The notes below the pieces were generated by a model that worked only from the letters and a program-made list of their open reading frames with translations, ran no database searches and was not told where the DNA came from. Below, piece by piece: positions 1 through 6,801 of a DNA stretch of 9,068 nucleotides. How positions within the stretch are numbered: position 1 is the first letter of the stretch; every line of letters begins with the position of its first letter. The stretch covers positions 1 to 9,068 of the forward strand of contig JADYZK010000032.1 of NCBI GenBank assembly GCA_020853175.1. The letters run 5' to 3'. This DNA is from Bacteroidales bacterium (GTDB lineage Bacteria; Bacteroidota; Bacteroidia; Bacteroidales; F082). A program made the position numbers and the translations under genes.

Positions 1-1
1 G

Positions 2-100
2 AATCTTAAGCTGATTGACAAGATAGTTACCCCCGACGAGTTTAAAGAAATGATTACCCAAAACGGGATGGAGCTAAAGGAGGACCAAAACAATGAATAA
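2..100 (+). CDS. tig: Trigger factor, C-terminal end (5' truncated by window edge)
   Basis: An open frame enters from the left edge and gives 32 codons ending in [12 protein letters not shown] and TAA at 98-100. The tail includes [11 protein letters not shown], which resembles the last helical segment of Bacteroidota trigger factors (K-x-V-T-x-x-E-F). Trigger factor is the ribosome-associated chaperone and prolyl isomerase that meets nascent chains at the exit tunnel. Its catalytic and ribosome-binding domains lie outside the window, so the call rests on this short tail and on position: tig immediately upstream of clpP-clpX is a classic conserved order. The stop codon lies inside the start of clpP (8-base overlap), which suggests translational coupling. 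The identification is probable, not proven. Confidence 0.72.
   Translation, partial: NLKLIDKIVTPDEFKEMITQNGMELKEDQNNE
77..84 (+). promoter_or_regulatory. Strong Shine-Dalgarno sequence for clpP inside the tig coding end
   Basis: AAAGGAGG ends 8 bases before the clpP ATG at 93, an optimal spacing for pairing with the 16S rRNA tail. It lies within the last codons of tig. No other gene start in the window has anything comparable: clpX, the epimerase, the peroxiredoxin, the MerR gene and the ligase have A/T-rich leaders, as is usual in Bacteroidota. It supports ATG 93 as the clpP start. Confidence 0.7.
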
Positions 101-767
101 TGAATTTACAAAATATGCTACCAAGCATCTTGGCATAAGTAGCAATGGATTAGAGCGTTACAACCGCATCGCAACTGGATATATTTCCCCCACTATCATC
201 GAAGAGCGTCAGTTAAACATTGCCACTATGGATGTTTTTTCGCGCTTGATGATGGATAGAATTATTTTTCTTGGCGTGCCGGTAGATGATTATGTAGCCA
301 ATATCATTCAAGCCCAACTGTTGTTTTTGGAATCCGTGGATTCAAAGCGCGACATCCAAATTTATTTGAATACGCCCGGCGGTTCGGTATATGCAGGTTT
401 GGGAATTTACGACACCATGCAGTACATCAATCCCGATGTTTCAACCATCTGCACAGGAATGGCAGCATCCATGGGAGCCGTGCTTTTGTGCGCCGGCGCC
501 AAAGGCAAACGTACCGCCTTGAAACATTCACGCATCCTTATTCATCAGCCTATGGGCGGTGCACAAGGACAGGCTTCTGACATTGAAATCACGGCCCGTG
601 AAATCCAAAAACTGAAAAAGGAATTGTACGATATTATTGCCCATCATAGCGGCCAGCCTTACAAAAGAATCTGGAAAGATTCCGACCGCGATTACTGGAT
701 GACCGCCGAAGAAGCCAAAGAATACGGTATGATTGACGAAATTTTAGTTCGAACCAAAACCACCTAA
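93..767 (+). CDS. clpP: ATP-dependent Clp protease proteolytic subunit ClpP
   Basis: This is the serine peptidase subunit of the cytoplasmic ClpXP protease. It forms tetradecameric barrels that degrade proteins unfolded by ClpX. The 224-residue product carries the complete catalytic triad with the spacing of E. coli ClpP: Ser126 in GMAASMGA, His151 in ILIHQP and Asp200 in DRDYWMTA. The oxyanion/substrate strand motif [10 protein letters not shown] is at 93-102. An N-terminal stretch of about 35 residues before EERQ probably includes a propeptide removed by self-processing, as in family members. The start is fixed by the AAAGGAGG at 77-84. The gene overlaps tig by 8 bases and is followed 3 bases later by clpX, so the three are very likely co-transcribed. 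I see nothing missing or unusual in the protein. Confidence 0.97.
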   Translation: MNNEFTKYATKHLGISSNGLERYNRIATGYISPTIIEERQLNIATMDVFSRLMMDRIIFLGVPVDDYVANIIQAQLLFLESVDSKRDIQIYLNTPGGSVYAGLGIYDTMQYINPDVSTICTGMAASMGAVLLCAGAKGKRTALKHSRILIHQPMGGAQGQASDIEITAREIQKLKKELYDIIAHHSGQPYKRIWKDSDRDYWMTAEEAKEYGMIDEILVRTKTT

Positions 768-770
768 TCC

Positions 771-2012
771 ATGGTCAAAAAGAAAGATGTATGTTCATTT
801 TGTGGGTCTTCACGCACTCACGTTCGCATCCTCATCTCCGGTTTGGAGGCACAGATATGCGACCAATGTGTGGTGCAGGCCAATGTGATCCTCAAAGAGG
901 AAGCAATGAACACATCCGGAAAAGCCTCTATAAAGGATGAGCATAAGGTTTTGAAACCAGTTGAGATCAAAAATTTTCTTGATCAATATGTCATCGGACA
1001 AGATGACGCCAAACGCATTCTCGCCGTGGCTGTTTACAATCATTACAAGCGCATCAATCAAGCTGTGGCCACTAAAAGCAAAGATGAAGTAGAGATCGAA
1101 AAGTCGAATGTCATCATTGTTGGTGAAACAGGAACAGGCAAAACATTGCTGGCCCGCACTATAGCACGAATGCTGAATGTGCCTTTTGCAATTGCTGATG
1201 CCACCGTGCTCACCGAAGCCGGTTACGTTGGCGAGGATGTGGAAAGCATTTTAACGCGCTTGTTGCAAGCTGCCGATTACAATGTGGAAGCCGCCGAACG
1301 CGGTATCGTTTTCATTGATGAGATTGATAAAATTGCCCGCAAGAGCGATAATCCAAGTATAACACGTGATGTTTCGGGCGAAGGTGTTCAACAAGCTTTA
1401 CTCAAACTTTTGGAAGGTACTATCGTAAACGTGGCACCGCAAGGGGGACGCAAGCACCCTGAACAGAAAATGATTCAAGTCAATACCCGCAATGTATTGT
1501 TTGTTGCCGGTGGAGCCTTTGATGGCATCGAACGCATCATCGCTGCCCGAAATCATACCAATGTGGTGGGTTACGGAAAAGATAAGAAAGATCAAATTGA
1601 CAAGGACAACCTTTTGCAATACATTTCGCCGGCCGATTTGAAAAAATTCGGTCTTATTCCCGAAATTGTAGGCCGTCTGCCAATTCTTACTTATTTGCAT
1701 CCGCTCACTCCCGAAATCATGAAACGGATCATCACTGAGCCAAAGAACGCTTTGGTGAAACAGTTCGTAAGCTTGTTTGAAATGGACGGAATCAAACTGA
1801 CCATCGAAACGGAGGTTTTTGATTTTATTGTCGAAAAATCAATTGAGTTTAAGCTCGGCGCCAGGGGTTTACGCTCTATTTTTGAAGCCATCCTTACCGA
1901 TGATATGTTTGAAATGCCCTCTAAAAATGATGTAAAAGAACTGAAAATAACCCTGGAATATGCTGAAAAAAAATTCAGTAAAGCTGGTATTTCTAAGTTG
2001 AAAGTGGCTTGA
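771..2012 (+). CDS. clpX: ATP-dependent Clp protease ATP-binding subunit ClpX
   Basis: This is the AAA+ unfoldase that recognises tagged substrates, unfolds them with ATP and feeds them to ClpP. The 413-residue product has an N-terminal C4 zinc-binding domain (Cys8, Cys11, Cys30, Cys33), which serves for dimerisation and adaptor binding. Next come Walker A GETGTGKT (118-125), the pore loop GYVG (151-154), Walker B IVFIDEID (179-186), the RKH pore loop (227-229), the conserved EIVGRLP arginine region (298-304) and sensor-2 GARG (363-366). The ClpP-docking loop reads V-G-Y (266-268) where E. coli has I-G-F, a conservative change. Length is normal for the family. The start lies 3 bases after clpP without a Shine-Dalgarno motif, so translation probably depends on coupling to clpP. 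A strong terminator follows. Confidence 0.97.
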   Translation: MVKKKDVCSFCGSSRTHVRILISGLEAQICDQCVVQANVILKEEAMNTSGKASIKDEHKVLKPVEIKNFLDQYVIGQDDAKRILAVAVYNHYKRINQAVATKSKDEVEIEKSNVIIVGETGTGKTLLARTIARMLNVPFAIADATVLTEAGYVGEDVESILTRLLQAADYNVEAAERGIVFIDEIDKIARKSDNPSITRDVSGEGVQQALLKLLEGTIVNVAPQGGRKHPEQKMIQVNTRNVLFVAGGAFDGIERIIAARNHTNVVGYGKDKKDQIDKDNLLQYISPADLKKFGLIPEIVGRLPILTYLHPLTPEIMKRIITEPKNALVKQFVSLFEMDGIKLTIETEVFDFIVEKSIEFKLGARGLRSIFEAILTDDMFEMPSKNDVKELKITLEYAEKKFSKAGISKLKVA

Positions 2013-2036
2013 TTTTTCTTGAAAAAATGAATTGAT

Positions 2037-2078
2037 GAGATGCCGTCCGATAGCTTTTGGACGGCATTTCGCTTTTTT
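2037..2078 (+). terminator. Rho-independent terminator of tig-clpP-clpX
   Basis: A perfect 9-base inverted repeat, ATGCCGTCC (2040-2048) and GGACGGCAT (2059-2067), extends to about 12 pairs (2037-2048 with 2059-2070, one G-T). It encloses a 10-base loop and is followed by a six-T run at 2073-2078. It begins 24 bases after the clpX stop and separates the Clp operon from the DUF4294 gene. Confidence 0.92.
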
Positions 2079-2175
2079 AGTAGAAATTTGCTATTAAGTT
2101 GATTGGCATAGTTGTTGTTTTATGTGGTGCTTTGAAATGGATTTCTGAAATTTGGTTATTATTGTGCGTCAAGCC

Positions 2176-2787
2176 ATGAAAGTTTTCTTTGTTTTTGTCC
2201 TTCTTTTTTTTACCCTGAATGGTGCTTTTGCCCAACAAACTGCCATTGTTCGAAACTTTGGGCGGGGTGCCGATACGCTCGTTGTGTTTGCCAAAATAGT
2301 AAATAACGACACCATTCCTATGGTGCATCTGCCCGAGATTCCCATTTATGCCATGCGTCTTTTCGACAGCCGTCGTGATATTAGGCGTATTGAAAAACTG
2401 ATTTATAATGTCAAAAAAGTATATCCTTATGCACGTTTGGCAGGTTTAAAACTGCGTGAATACAATACATTGCTTCTGGATGCAACCAGCGACAAAGAGC
2501 GAAAAAAAATTATGAAAAAGGCTGAGGATGAGATCAATGAACAATTTGGCCCTGAGCTGCGCGACCTTACTTTTACACAAGGAAAAATTCTGATTAAACT
2601 CATTGACCGTGAAACAACGGCAACATCTTATACGCTTTTAAAAGATTTGCGCGGCGGCTTCACGGCCTTCTTTTATCAGGGTTTTGCCCGCATTTGGGGG
2701 TACAATCTTAAAACGAAATACGATCCTTCGGGCGAGGATGATCTGATCGAAACCATTGTTTTAATGATTGAAAACGGTCAAATCTAA
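2176..2787 (+). CDS. Secreted DUF4294 family protein
   Basis: The product is 203 residues when started at the ATG at 2176. A longer frame from a TTG at 2152 would put eight residues before a clean signal peptide, so I prefer the ATG. Residues 1-19 are a hydrophobic signal sequence ending in GAFA, with probable cleavage before Gln20, which places the mature protein in the envelope. The rest matches my memory of DUF4294: DTIPMVHLPEIPIY (45-58), NVKKVYPYARLAG (78-90), then FGPELRDLTFTQGKILIKLIDRE and DLRGGFTAFFYQGFARIWGYNLK (157-179). These dense conserved blocks suggest a defined enzyme or binding fold, but the function is unknown and I do not assign one. It stands alone after the clpX terminator and converges on the MATE gene 9 bases downstream. 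I see no clear terminator between the two. Confidence 0.85.
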   Translation: MKVFFVFVLLFFTLNGAFAQQTAIVRNFGRGADTLVVFAKIVNNDTIPMVHLPEIPIYAMRLFDSRRDIRRIEKLIYNVKKVYPYARLAGLKLREYNTLLLDATSDKERKKIMKKAEDEINEQFGPELRDLTFTQGKILIKLIDRETTATSYTLLKDLRGGFTAFFYQGFARIWGYNLKTKYDPSGEDDLIETIVLMIENGQI

Positions 2788-2796
2788 GCAGTTGGC

Positions 2797-4128
2797 TCAA
2801 ATGGCTCCTTGTTTCCATCGGCCTTTGGCCAAGTATCGCAAGGATAATCCCGACATCAACAAGCCGTAAACAATTTCCGATGTCCATGCCATGGTGATGC
2901 CGCCTCCAAGAATTCTTACTACTAAGGTAACATACACCAGATAAGCTACTAAGACAAAAAATTCAATCACAAAAGAAACATTGGTTTTGCCTGTACCCAT
3001 CACACCGTTGAACAGCACAAAGCCTGTTGCAAGAAAAACAGCGCTAATATTCACTACTTTAAGAACCGGAAGACTCATAGCAATCAACGATTCGTTATCG
3101 GTGTACAACTTTACCAATGCGCCCGGAACAATTGCGCTGAGAAGAATCAACGCCAAAACACCACCAACACACATCACCAATATTCGTTTTAACAAAAGTT
3201 GAACCAACTCAATACGCTTCATACCAATTAAATAGCTCACCATGGAATTGGCCGCTGAGGCAAAACCCCAGATGGGAATCATCAGCACAACGTATACGCT
3301 TCGGATGATATTTGAAACCGCGAGGGCATTTTCACCCAACTTTTCAACAATAAGAAAAAAGGCAAACCAGGCTCCAAGCGAAAAGAAGTTTTGAATCATC
3401 ACCGGTGCCGAAAGCTTGAAATTGCGATTAAATAAACGCTTGTCGAAGGTTTCAAACCTGAATAAACCAAACACTTTGTGGTGTTGATGGTAAATCACAT
3501 AAATGACGAGATAAAGAAGTCCAATTCCTTCGGCAATGGTTGAAGCAATAGCTGCACCTTCAAGACCCATTTCTGGAAATCCTAACTTACCGAATATCAG
3601 TACATAATCTAAAAAAATATTCGTTCCTGCCATCACCAACGTGCTCCATGTAATCACTTTGGTTTTGGCGATTCCAATATAAAACGAGCGAAAGATGATT
3701 TGTCCGTAAGCAAAAAAGATACCCGGCATGCGGTATTTTAAAAACTGCACTGAAGCCACGAAAATATTGTCGCTCTCGATCACACTTCGTAAAATAGGAG
3801 TGGAGAAAAAATACAAAACTACGAAAGCAAATAACGATAGAGGCAGCATGAAATAGAGGGCGTGATCAAAGGTTTTTCCAATCAAATGACTGTTGCCTTC
3901 GCCATGCCGCCGCGAAATAATGATTTGCGTTCCAGTGCCAAAACCCAAAGCCAGCATAAAAAGCACAAAATAAAACATCCCGCCAAGGGCTGAGGCTCCC
4001 AGTTCAATTTCGCCAACCCGTCCTAAAAAGGCCGTATCGGTTACGTTGATAAGGTTTTGAGCTACACTCCCTAAAATAATGGGATACGCAATCGTCCAAA
4101 TGCGTCGGTATGAAATATTGACTTCCAA
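2797..4128 (-). CDS. MATE family multidrug/Na+-driven efflux transporter
   Basis: This is an inner-membrane transporter of the multidrug and toxic compound extrusion family, which exports cationic drugs or metabolites using a Na+ or H+ gradient. The 443-residue product is hydrophobic throughout with a pattern consistent with 12 membrane segments in two homologous halves (second half from about residue 235). TM1 contains INVTDTAFLGRVG, in which Asp31 corresponds to the functionally important TM1 Asp of NorM-type proteins. GFGTGTQIIISRRHGEGN (62-79) follows TM2 and is typical of Bacteroidota MATE proteins. The only in-frame start near the conserved N-terminus (SYRRIWTIAYPIILG) is a TTG at 4126-4128. 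An in-frame TGA lies 30 bases upstream and the next ATG is codon 51, inside the fold. The substrate cannot be told from sequence. Its promoter lies in the divergent region shared with the epimerase gene. Confidence 0.92.
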   Translation of the reverse strand: MEVNISYRRIWTIAYPIILGSVAQNLINVTDTAFLGRVGEIELGASALGGMFYFVLFMLALGFGTGTQIIISRRHGEGNSHLIGKTFDHALYFMLPLSLFAFVVLYFFSTPILRSVIESDNIFVASVQFLKYRMPGIFFAYGQIIFRSFYIGIAKTKVITWSTLVMAGTNIFLDYVLIFGKLGFPEMGLEGAAIASTIAEGIGLLYLVIYVIYHQHHKVFGLFRFETFDKRLFNRNFKLSAPVMIQNFFSLGAWFAFFLIVEKLGENALAVSNIIRSVYVVLMIPIWGFASAANSMVSYLIGMKRIELVQLLLKRILVMCVGGVLALILLSAIVPGALVKLYTDNESLIAMSLPVLKVVNISAVFLATGFVLFNGVMGTGKTNVSFVIEFFVLVAYLVYVTLVVRILGGGITMAWTSEIVYGLLMSGLSLRYLAKGRWKQGAI

Positions 4129-4145
4129 GCAGGAAAATTTTCGTG

Positions 4146-4153
4146 CAAAGGTA
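4146..4153 (-). promoter_or_regulatory. -7 element of the MATE gene promoter
   Basis: Read on the minus strand this is TACCTTTG, a perfect TAnnTTTG Bacteroidota -7 element, followed by CA. Transcription would start near 4138-4140, leaving a leader of only about 10 bases before the TTG start at 4128. I do not see a TTG -33 element at the usual 19-21 base spacing, so the call rests on the -7 box and its position. Confidence 0.5.
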
Positions 4154-4247
4154 CTTCAAAAAAAGACGGTGTTTTGTGCCAATTAAAAGCATAATTAATT
4201 CTTTTCGCCAACATTTGGCTTTTTGAGGTGTTTATAAAAGAAAAACT

Positions 4248-5162
4248 ATGAAAATTATTGTTGCCGGAGCCACTGGTTTGATTGGTGAAGCCTTGGTTAA
4301 AAGGTTGATCGGGAAACATGAGTTGGTGGTCTTTACTCGAAATGTGCCTGCAGCACGTGAAAAATTCAAAGGTGCAGGCATTCATTTTGCTGATTGGCAT
4401 CAGCCCCCTTCGCATTTAGCAGCTTTGATTGATGGAAGCGAGGCCCTTATCAATTTGGCAGGTGCCGGTATTGGCGATCAACGTTGGAGCGAAAAACGAA
4501 AAGAAGCTGTCTTATGGAGTCGCGTTCAAACGGTTGAAGCCCTCCACAATTTACTTAAAGCCGCCGAAATAAAATTGAAAACCATTATCCAAGCCTCAGC
4601 AGTGGGTTATTATGGCTCAGATTTGGAAGCTGATTTCACCGAAGAAAGCGAGGTGGGGACAGGTTTTCTAGCCGAAGTGAGCTATAAATGGGAACTTGCA
4701 GCTGCCGGGATGAAAGATGTTACCGACCGTTTGGTATTGATTCGTTCAGGAGTTGTCTTGTCCACCGAGGGCGGCGCGCTGCCAAAAATGGCGTTGCCTT
4801 TTCGCCTTTTCGGTGGAGGAAAAATAGGACATGGAAAGCAATGGCTGTCGTGGATAGACATTGAAGATGAAGTGGAAGCCATTTTGTTTTTGTTGTCGCA
4901 ATCAAGTGGAATGGGGGTTTACAACCTTGTTGCTCCTCATCCGGTGAGGCAGTCCACATTTACCAAAGCCCTCGGAAAAGCAATGCATCGTCCTGTTTGG
5001 CTGCCTGTTCCGGCTTTTGCAATCCGATTATTTTTCGGTGAGATGGGAGAAGAAATGCTGCTGAAAGGCACGCGTGCGCTACCACAACGCCTGTTAAATG
5101 AGGGGTTTAAATTTCATTTTGGAAACATTGAGCAATCACTTCAAGACAAATACAAACGATGA
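4248..5162 (+). CDS. TIGR01777 family NAD(P)-dependent epimerase/oxidoreductase (YfcH-like, DUF1731 C-terminus)
   Basis: The product has 304 residues, the usual length for this extended-SDR family. The N-terminal Rossmann dinucleotide-binding motif is GATGLIG at 7-13. Family landmarks follow: INLAGAGIGDQRW (68-80), SAVGYYGS (117-124), LVLIRSGVVLSTEGGALPKM (162-181) and GKQWLSWIDIEDEV (196-209). The C-terminal DUF1731 segment contains LPVPAFAIRLFFGEMGEEML (252-271) and the LLKGTRALPQRLL region. The Tyr of GYYG is present but not followed by the canonical SDR lysine at +4, as I expect for this atypical family. The substrate is unknown. Relatives are sometimes mislabelled as cell-division inhibitors. 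The stop overlaps the next start (ATGA), so it is translationally coupled to the peroxiredoxin. A TGTTTA hexamer lies 14 bases upstream of the ATG (4229-4234). Confidence 0.9.
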   Translation: MKIIVAGATGLIGEALVKRLIGKHELVVFTRNVPAAREKFKGAGIHFADWHQPPSHLAALIDGSEALINLAGAGIGDQRWSEKRKEAVLWSRVQTVEALHNLLKAAEIKLKTIIQASAVGYYGSDLEADFTEESEVGTGFLAEVSYKWELAAAGMKDVTDRLVLIRSGVVLSTEGGALPKMALPFRLFGGGKIGHGKQWLSWIDIEDEVEAILFLLSQSSGMGVYNLVAPHPVRQSTFTKALGKAMHRPVWLPVPAFAIRLFFGEMGEEMLLKGTRALPQRLLNEGFKFHFGNIEQSLQDKYKR

Positions 5163-5614
5163 ACAAAAAAATAAGTATTGGCGATTCAGTGCCATCTTTT
5201 AATTTAAAAAACCAATTTGGAGAATCGGTGGACATGCATCAATACATCGGAAAAACAAAAATGGTCATTTATTTTTATCCAAAAGACGATACGCCCGGCT
5301 GCACCAAAGAAGCCTGTAGTTTCAGGGATCATTTTGAAGCTTTTCGTGAGAAAGGCATCGAAGTGTTTGGCATTAGTGCTGACAGTGTTTCCTCTCATCT
5401 CAACTTTGCAAAGAAACATCGGCTTTCATTTACACTTTTAAGCGACGAAAACAATGAGGTAAGAAAAATGTTTGGAGTGCCATCCGATTTGCTGGGTTTG
5501 CTGCCCGGACGCGTTACCTTTATTGTGGATGGGTCGGGGAAAGTTATTCATATTTTTAACTCCCAATTCAAAGTGGATAAGCATATTACCGAGGCACTTC
5601 AAAAATTATCGTAA
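5159..5614 (+). CDS. bcp: Thioredoxin-dependent thiol peroxidase, BCP/PrxQ family
   Basis: This cytoplasmic peroxiredoxin reduces hydrogen peroxide and organic hydroperoxides and is recycled by thioredoxin. The 151-residue product has the active-site motif YPKDDTPGCTKEAC: Cys48 is the peroxidatic cysteine with Thr45 of the TPGC motif, and Cys53, five residues on, is the resolving cysteine of the atypical two-cysteine PrxQ subgroup. Arg118 in LPGRVTFIVD is the conserved active-site arginine. The start ATG overlaps the epimerase stop by 4 bases, indicating a two-gene operon. No convincing terminator follows. The next gene is a putative light-responsive regulator, so a link to photo-oxidative stress is possible but is only inferred. 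Confidence 0.95.
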   Translation: MNKKISIGDSVPSFNLKNQFGESVDMHQYIGKTKMVIYFYPKDDTPGCTKEACSFRDHFEAFREKGIEVFGISADSVSSHLNFAKKHRLSFTLLSDENNEVRKMFGVPSDLLGLLPGRVTFIVDGSGKVIHIFNSQFKVDKHITEALQKLS

Positions 5615-5759
5615 CACATCGTATATCTTTCCGAAACCTCAAAAATTTCACTAAAAAATATTAAAAGATTTATCCCCCCGAATGAACAACGAAAGAACAT
5701 AGTTGTTTCTATTGTTTGCTGCATGCACTGATTTTTTTCGACCTTCAACGGACTGTTTT

Positions 5760-5793
5760 TTGATTTTAAACAAAAAGGTCTTCTAAGTGTTTA
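5760..5793 (+). promoter_or_regulatory. Candidate promoter/operator of the CarH-like gene with two TGTTTA-type hexamers
   Basis: In the 204-base gap (5615-5818), TAAACA at 5767-5772 and its complement TGTTTA at 5788-5793 are centred 21 bases apart, two helical turns. A TTG at 5760-5762 could be a -33 element, followed after 21 bases by a poor -7 match (TAAGTGTT, 5784-5791) that overlaps the second hexamer. This arrangement would suit autoregulation by the MerR-type protein that starts at 5819. The promoter is weakly supported; the hexamer pair is plain. Nothing else of note lies in the gap except a C6 run and a 6-base inverted repeat at 5685-5707. Confidence 0.35.
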
Positions 5794-5818
5794 ACTTAAT
5801 GATGAACTAAAATATACT

Positions 5819-6706
5819 ATGTCAACTTACTCGATCAAAGACTTAGAAAGATTAACCAGCGTAAAGGCCCACACCATCAGAATGTGGGAAAAGCGTTATG
5901 GAATTGTTGATCCCAACCGGTCGGAAACGAACATCAGGAATTACACCGATGAAGACTTAAAACGGCTACTCAACATTTCGATCTTGAACCGCCACGGAAT
6001 CAAGATATCGAAAATTGCCAATATGACCAACCATGAGCTCAACCAAAAGATCATGGAAGTGGTTAAACCCGAATCAGATTACCTGAGCCAGATAGAGGGC
6101 TTGGTGGTGGCCATGATTGAAATGAATGAAATCCGTTTTGAACGCATCCTGAACCAAAGCATCCTAAAAATAGGTTTTGAAAGCAGTTTGTATTACATTA
6201 TCTATCCGTTTTTTGAAAAAATCGGCATGTTGTGGCAAACCGGAACCATCAATCCTGCGCAAGAACATTTTATCAGTAACCTCATTCGCATGAAGCTTTG
6301 CGTGGCCGTTGACAGCCTTCCCATTATCAATGAGCCCCAAGCTAAACGCATTATTTTGTTTTTACCAGAGTGGGAATTACACGAAATAGGTCTTCTTACC
6401 TATTATTATCTTGCCCGCAAGCATGGTTTTGTGGTGTATTATTTGGGGCAAAACGTCCCCTTGCACGATTTATTTTCGGTGGCACACACCGTAAAACCCG
6501 ACCTGGTGGCTACTTATTTTGTGTCAGCCTTAACACAAATTGAAATGAAGAAGTATATTCAGGAGCTGACGGATTATTTTGATGACAAACAGATTTTTCT
6601 GAGTGGTATTCAAGCAGCCGGCATCAATTTTGAGTTGCCTGATAACCTCAAATTAGTGAGTTCGGCCTTGGATTTCAGCAGGCAGCTTGAGGCTTATTCA
6701 AATTAA
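5819..6706 (+). CDS. MerR-family regulator with cobalamin-binding domain, CarH/LitR-type putative B12 photoreceptor
   Basis: The 295-residue product combines a MerR winged helix-turn-helix (about 1-70: YSIKDLERLTSVKAHTIRMWEKRYG, then RNYTDEDLKRL) with a helical cobalamin-capping domain (about 88-168) and a Rossmann B12-binding domain (about 176-292). The capping domain has Trp139, nine residues, then Glu149-His150: the W-x9-EH signature of adenosylcobalamin photoreceptors. The Rossmann domain has E-L-H-E-I-G (186-191), with His188 as the expected lower cobalt ligand, and S-A-L (236-238). The second glycine-rich loop reads SGIQ (262-265) instead of the usual GG. CarH proteins characterised in other phyla are tetramers that repress carotenoid or stress genes in the dark and release DNA when light breaks the Co-C bond. 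Here it sits between bcp and an acyl-CoA synthetase with its own leader region. The family call is strong; light sensing and the targets are inferred. Confidence 0.88.
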   Translation: MSTYSIKDLERLTSVKAHTIRMWEKRYGIVDPNRSETNIRNYTDEDLKRLLNISILNRHGIKISKIANMTNHELNQKIMEVVKPESDYLSQIEGLVVAMIEMNEIRFERILNQSILKIGFESSLYYIIYPFFEKIGMLWQTGTINPAQEHFISNLIRMKLCVAVDSLPIINEPQAKRIILFLPEWELHEIGLLTYYYLARKHGFVVYYLGQNVPLHDLFSVAHTVKPDLVATYFVSALTQIEMKKYIQELTDYFDDKQIFLSGIQAAGINFELPDNLKLVSSALDFSRQLEAYSN

Positions 6707-6750
6707 AATCTTCCGATTTCAATTTCGTTGAATAAATAACCTTTTGGTGC

Positions 6751-6780
6751 TTTTGGGATTCATGTTTTTACTTACCTTGC
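6751..6780 (+). promoter_or_regulatory. Putative promoter of the acyl-CoA synthetase gene
   Basis: TTTTG at 6751-6755 is followed after 17 bases by TACCTTGC (6773-6780), one base short of the Bacteroidota -7 consensus TAnnTTTG(C). Initiation would fall near 6785-6788, giving a leader of roughly 15 bases before the ATG at 6802. Position and shape are suggestive, but the spacing is at the short end of the usual range. Confidence 0.4.
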
Positions 6781-6801
6781 AGCCGTTAAAGGTTATTTTT
6801 G

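Noticed and set aside
1398..1700. 100-codon open frame on the minus strand inside clpX
   Set aside because: Lies entirely within a fully conserved clpX, has no promoter or family resemblance; it is a shadow frame.
2077..2328. 83-codon minus-strand frame over the DUF4294 signal peptide region
   Set aside because: Antisense to a convincing signal-peptide gene; composition looks like a shadow.
4207..4224. GCCAA-CAT-TTGGC hairpin followed by five T upstream of the epimerase gene
   Set aside because: A 5-pair stem is too weak for a terminator, and there is no + strand transcript expected to end there. It could be a small operator, but nothing supports that.
4071..4415. 114-codon minus-strand frame spanning the MATE start, the divergent gap and the epimerase start
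   Set aside because: Overlaps two well-supported genes and the MATE -7 element; the translation has no recognisable features.
5685..5707. Inverted repeat AACAAC/GTTGTT with an 11-base loop after bcp
   Set aside because: Short, low complexity and not followed by a T run; expected by chance in A/T-rich DNA.
5710..5718. TATTGTTTG as a -7 element for the CarH-like gene
   Set aside because: It has three bases between TA and TTTG instead of two and no TTG at the right distance upstream.
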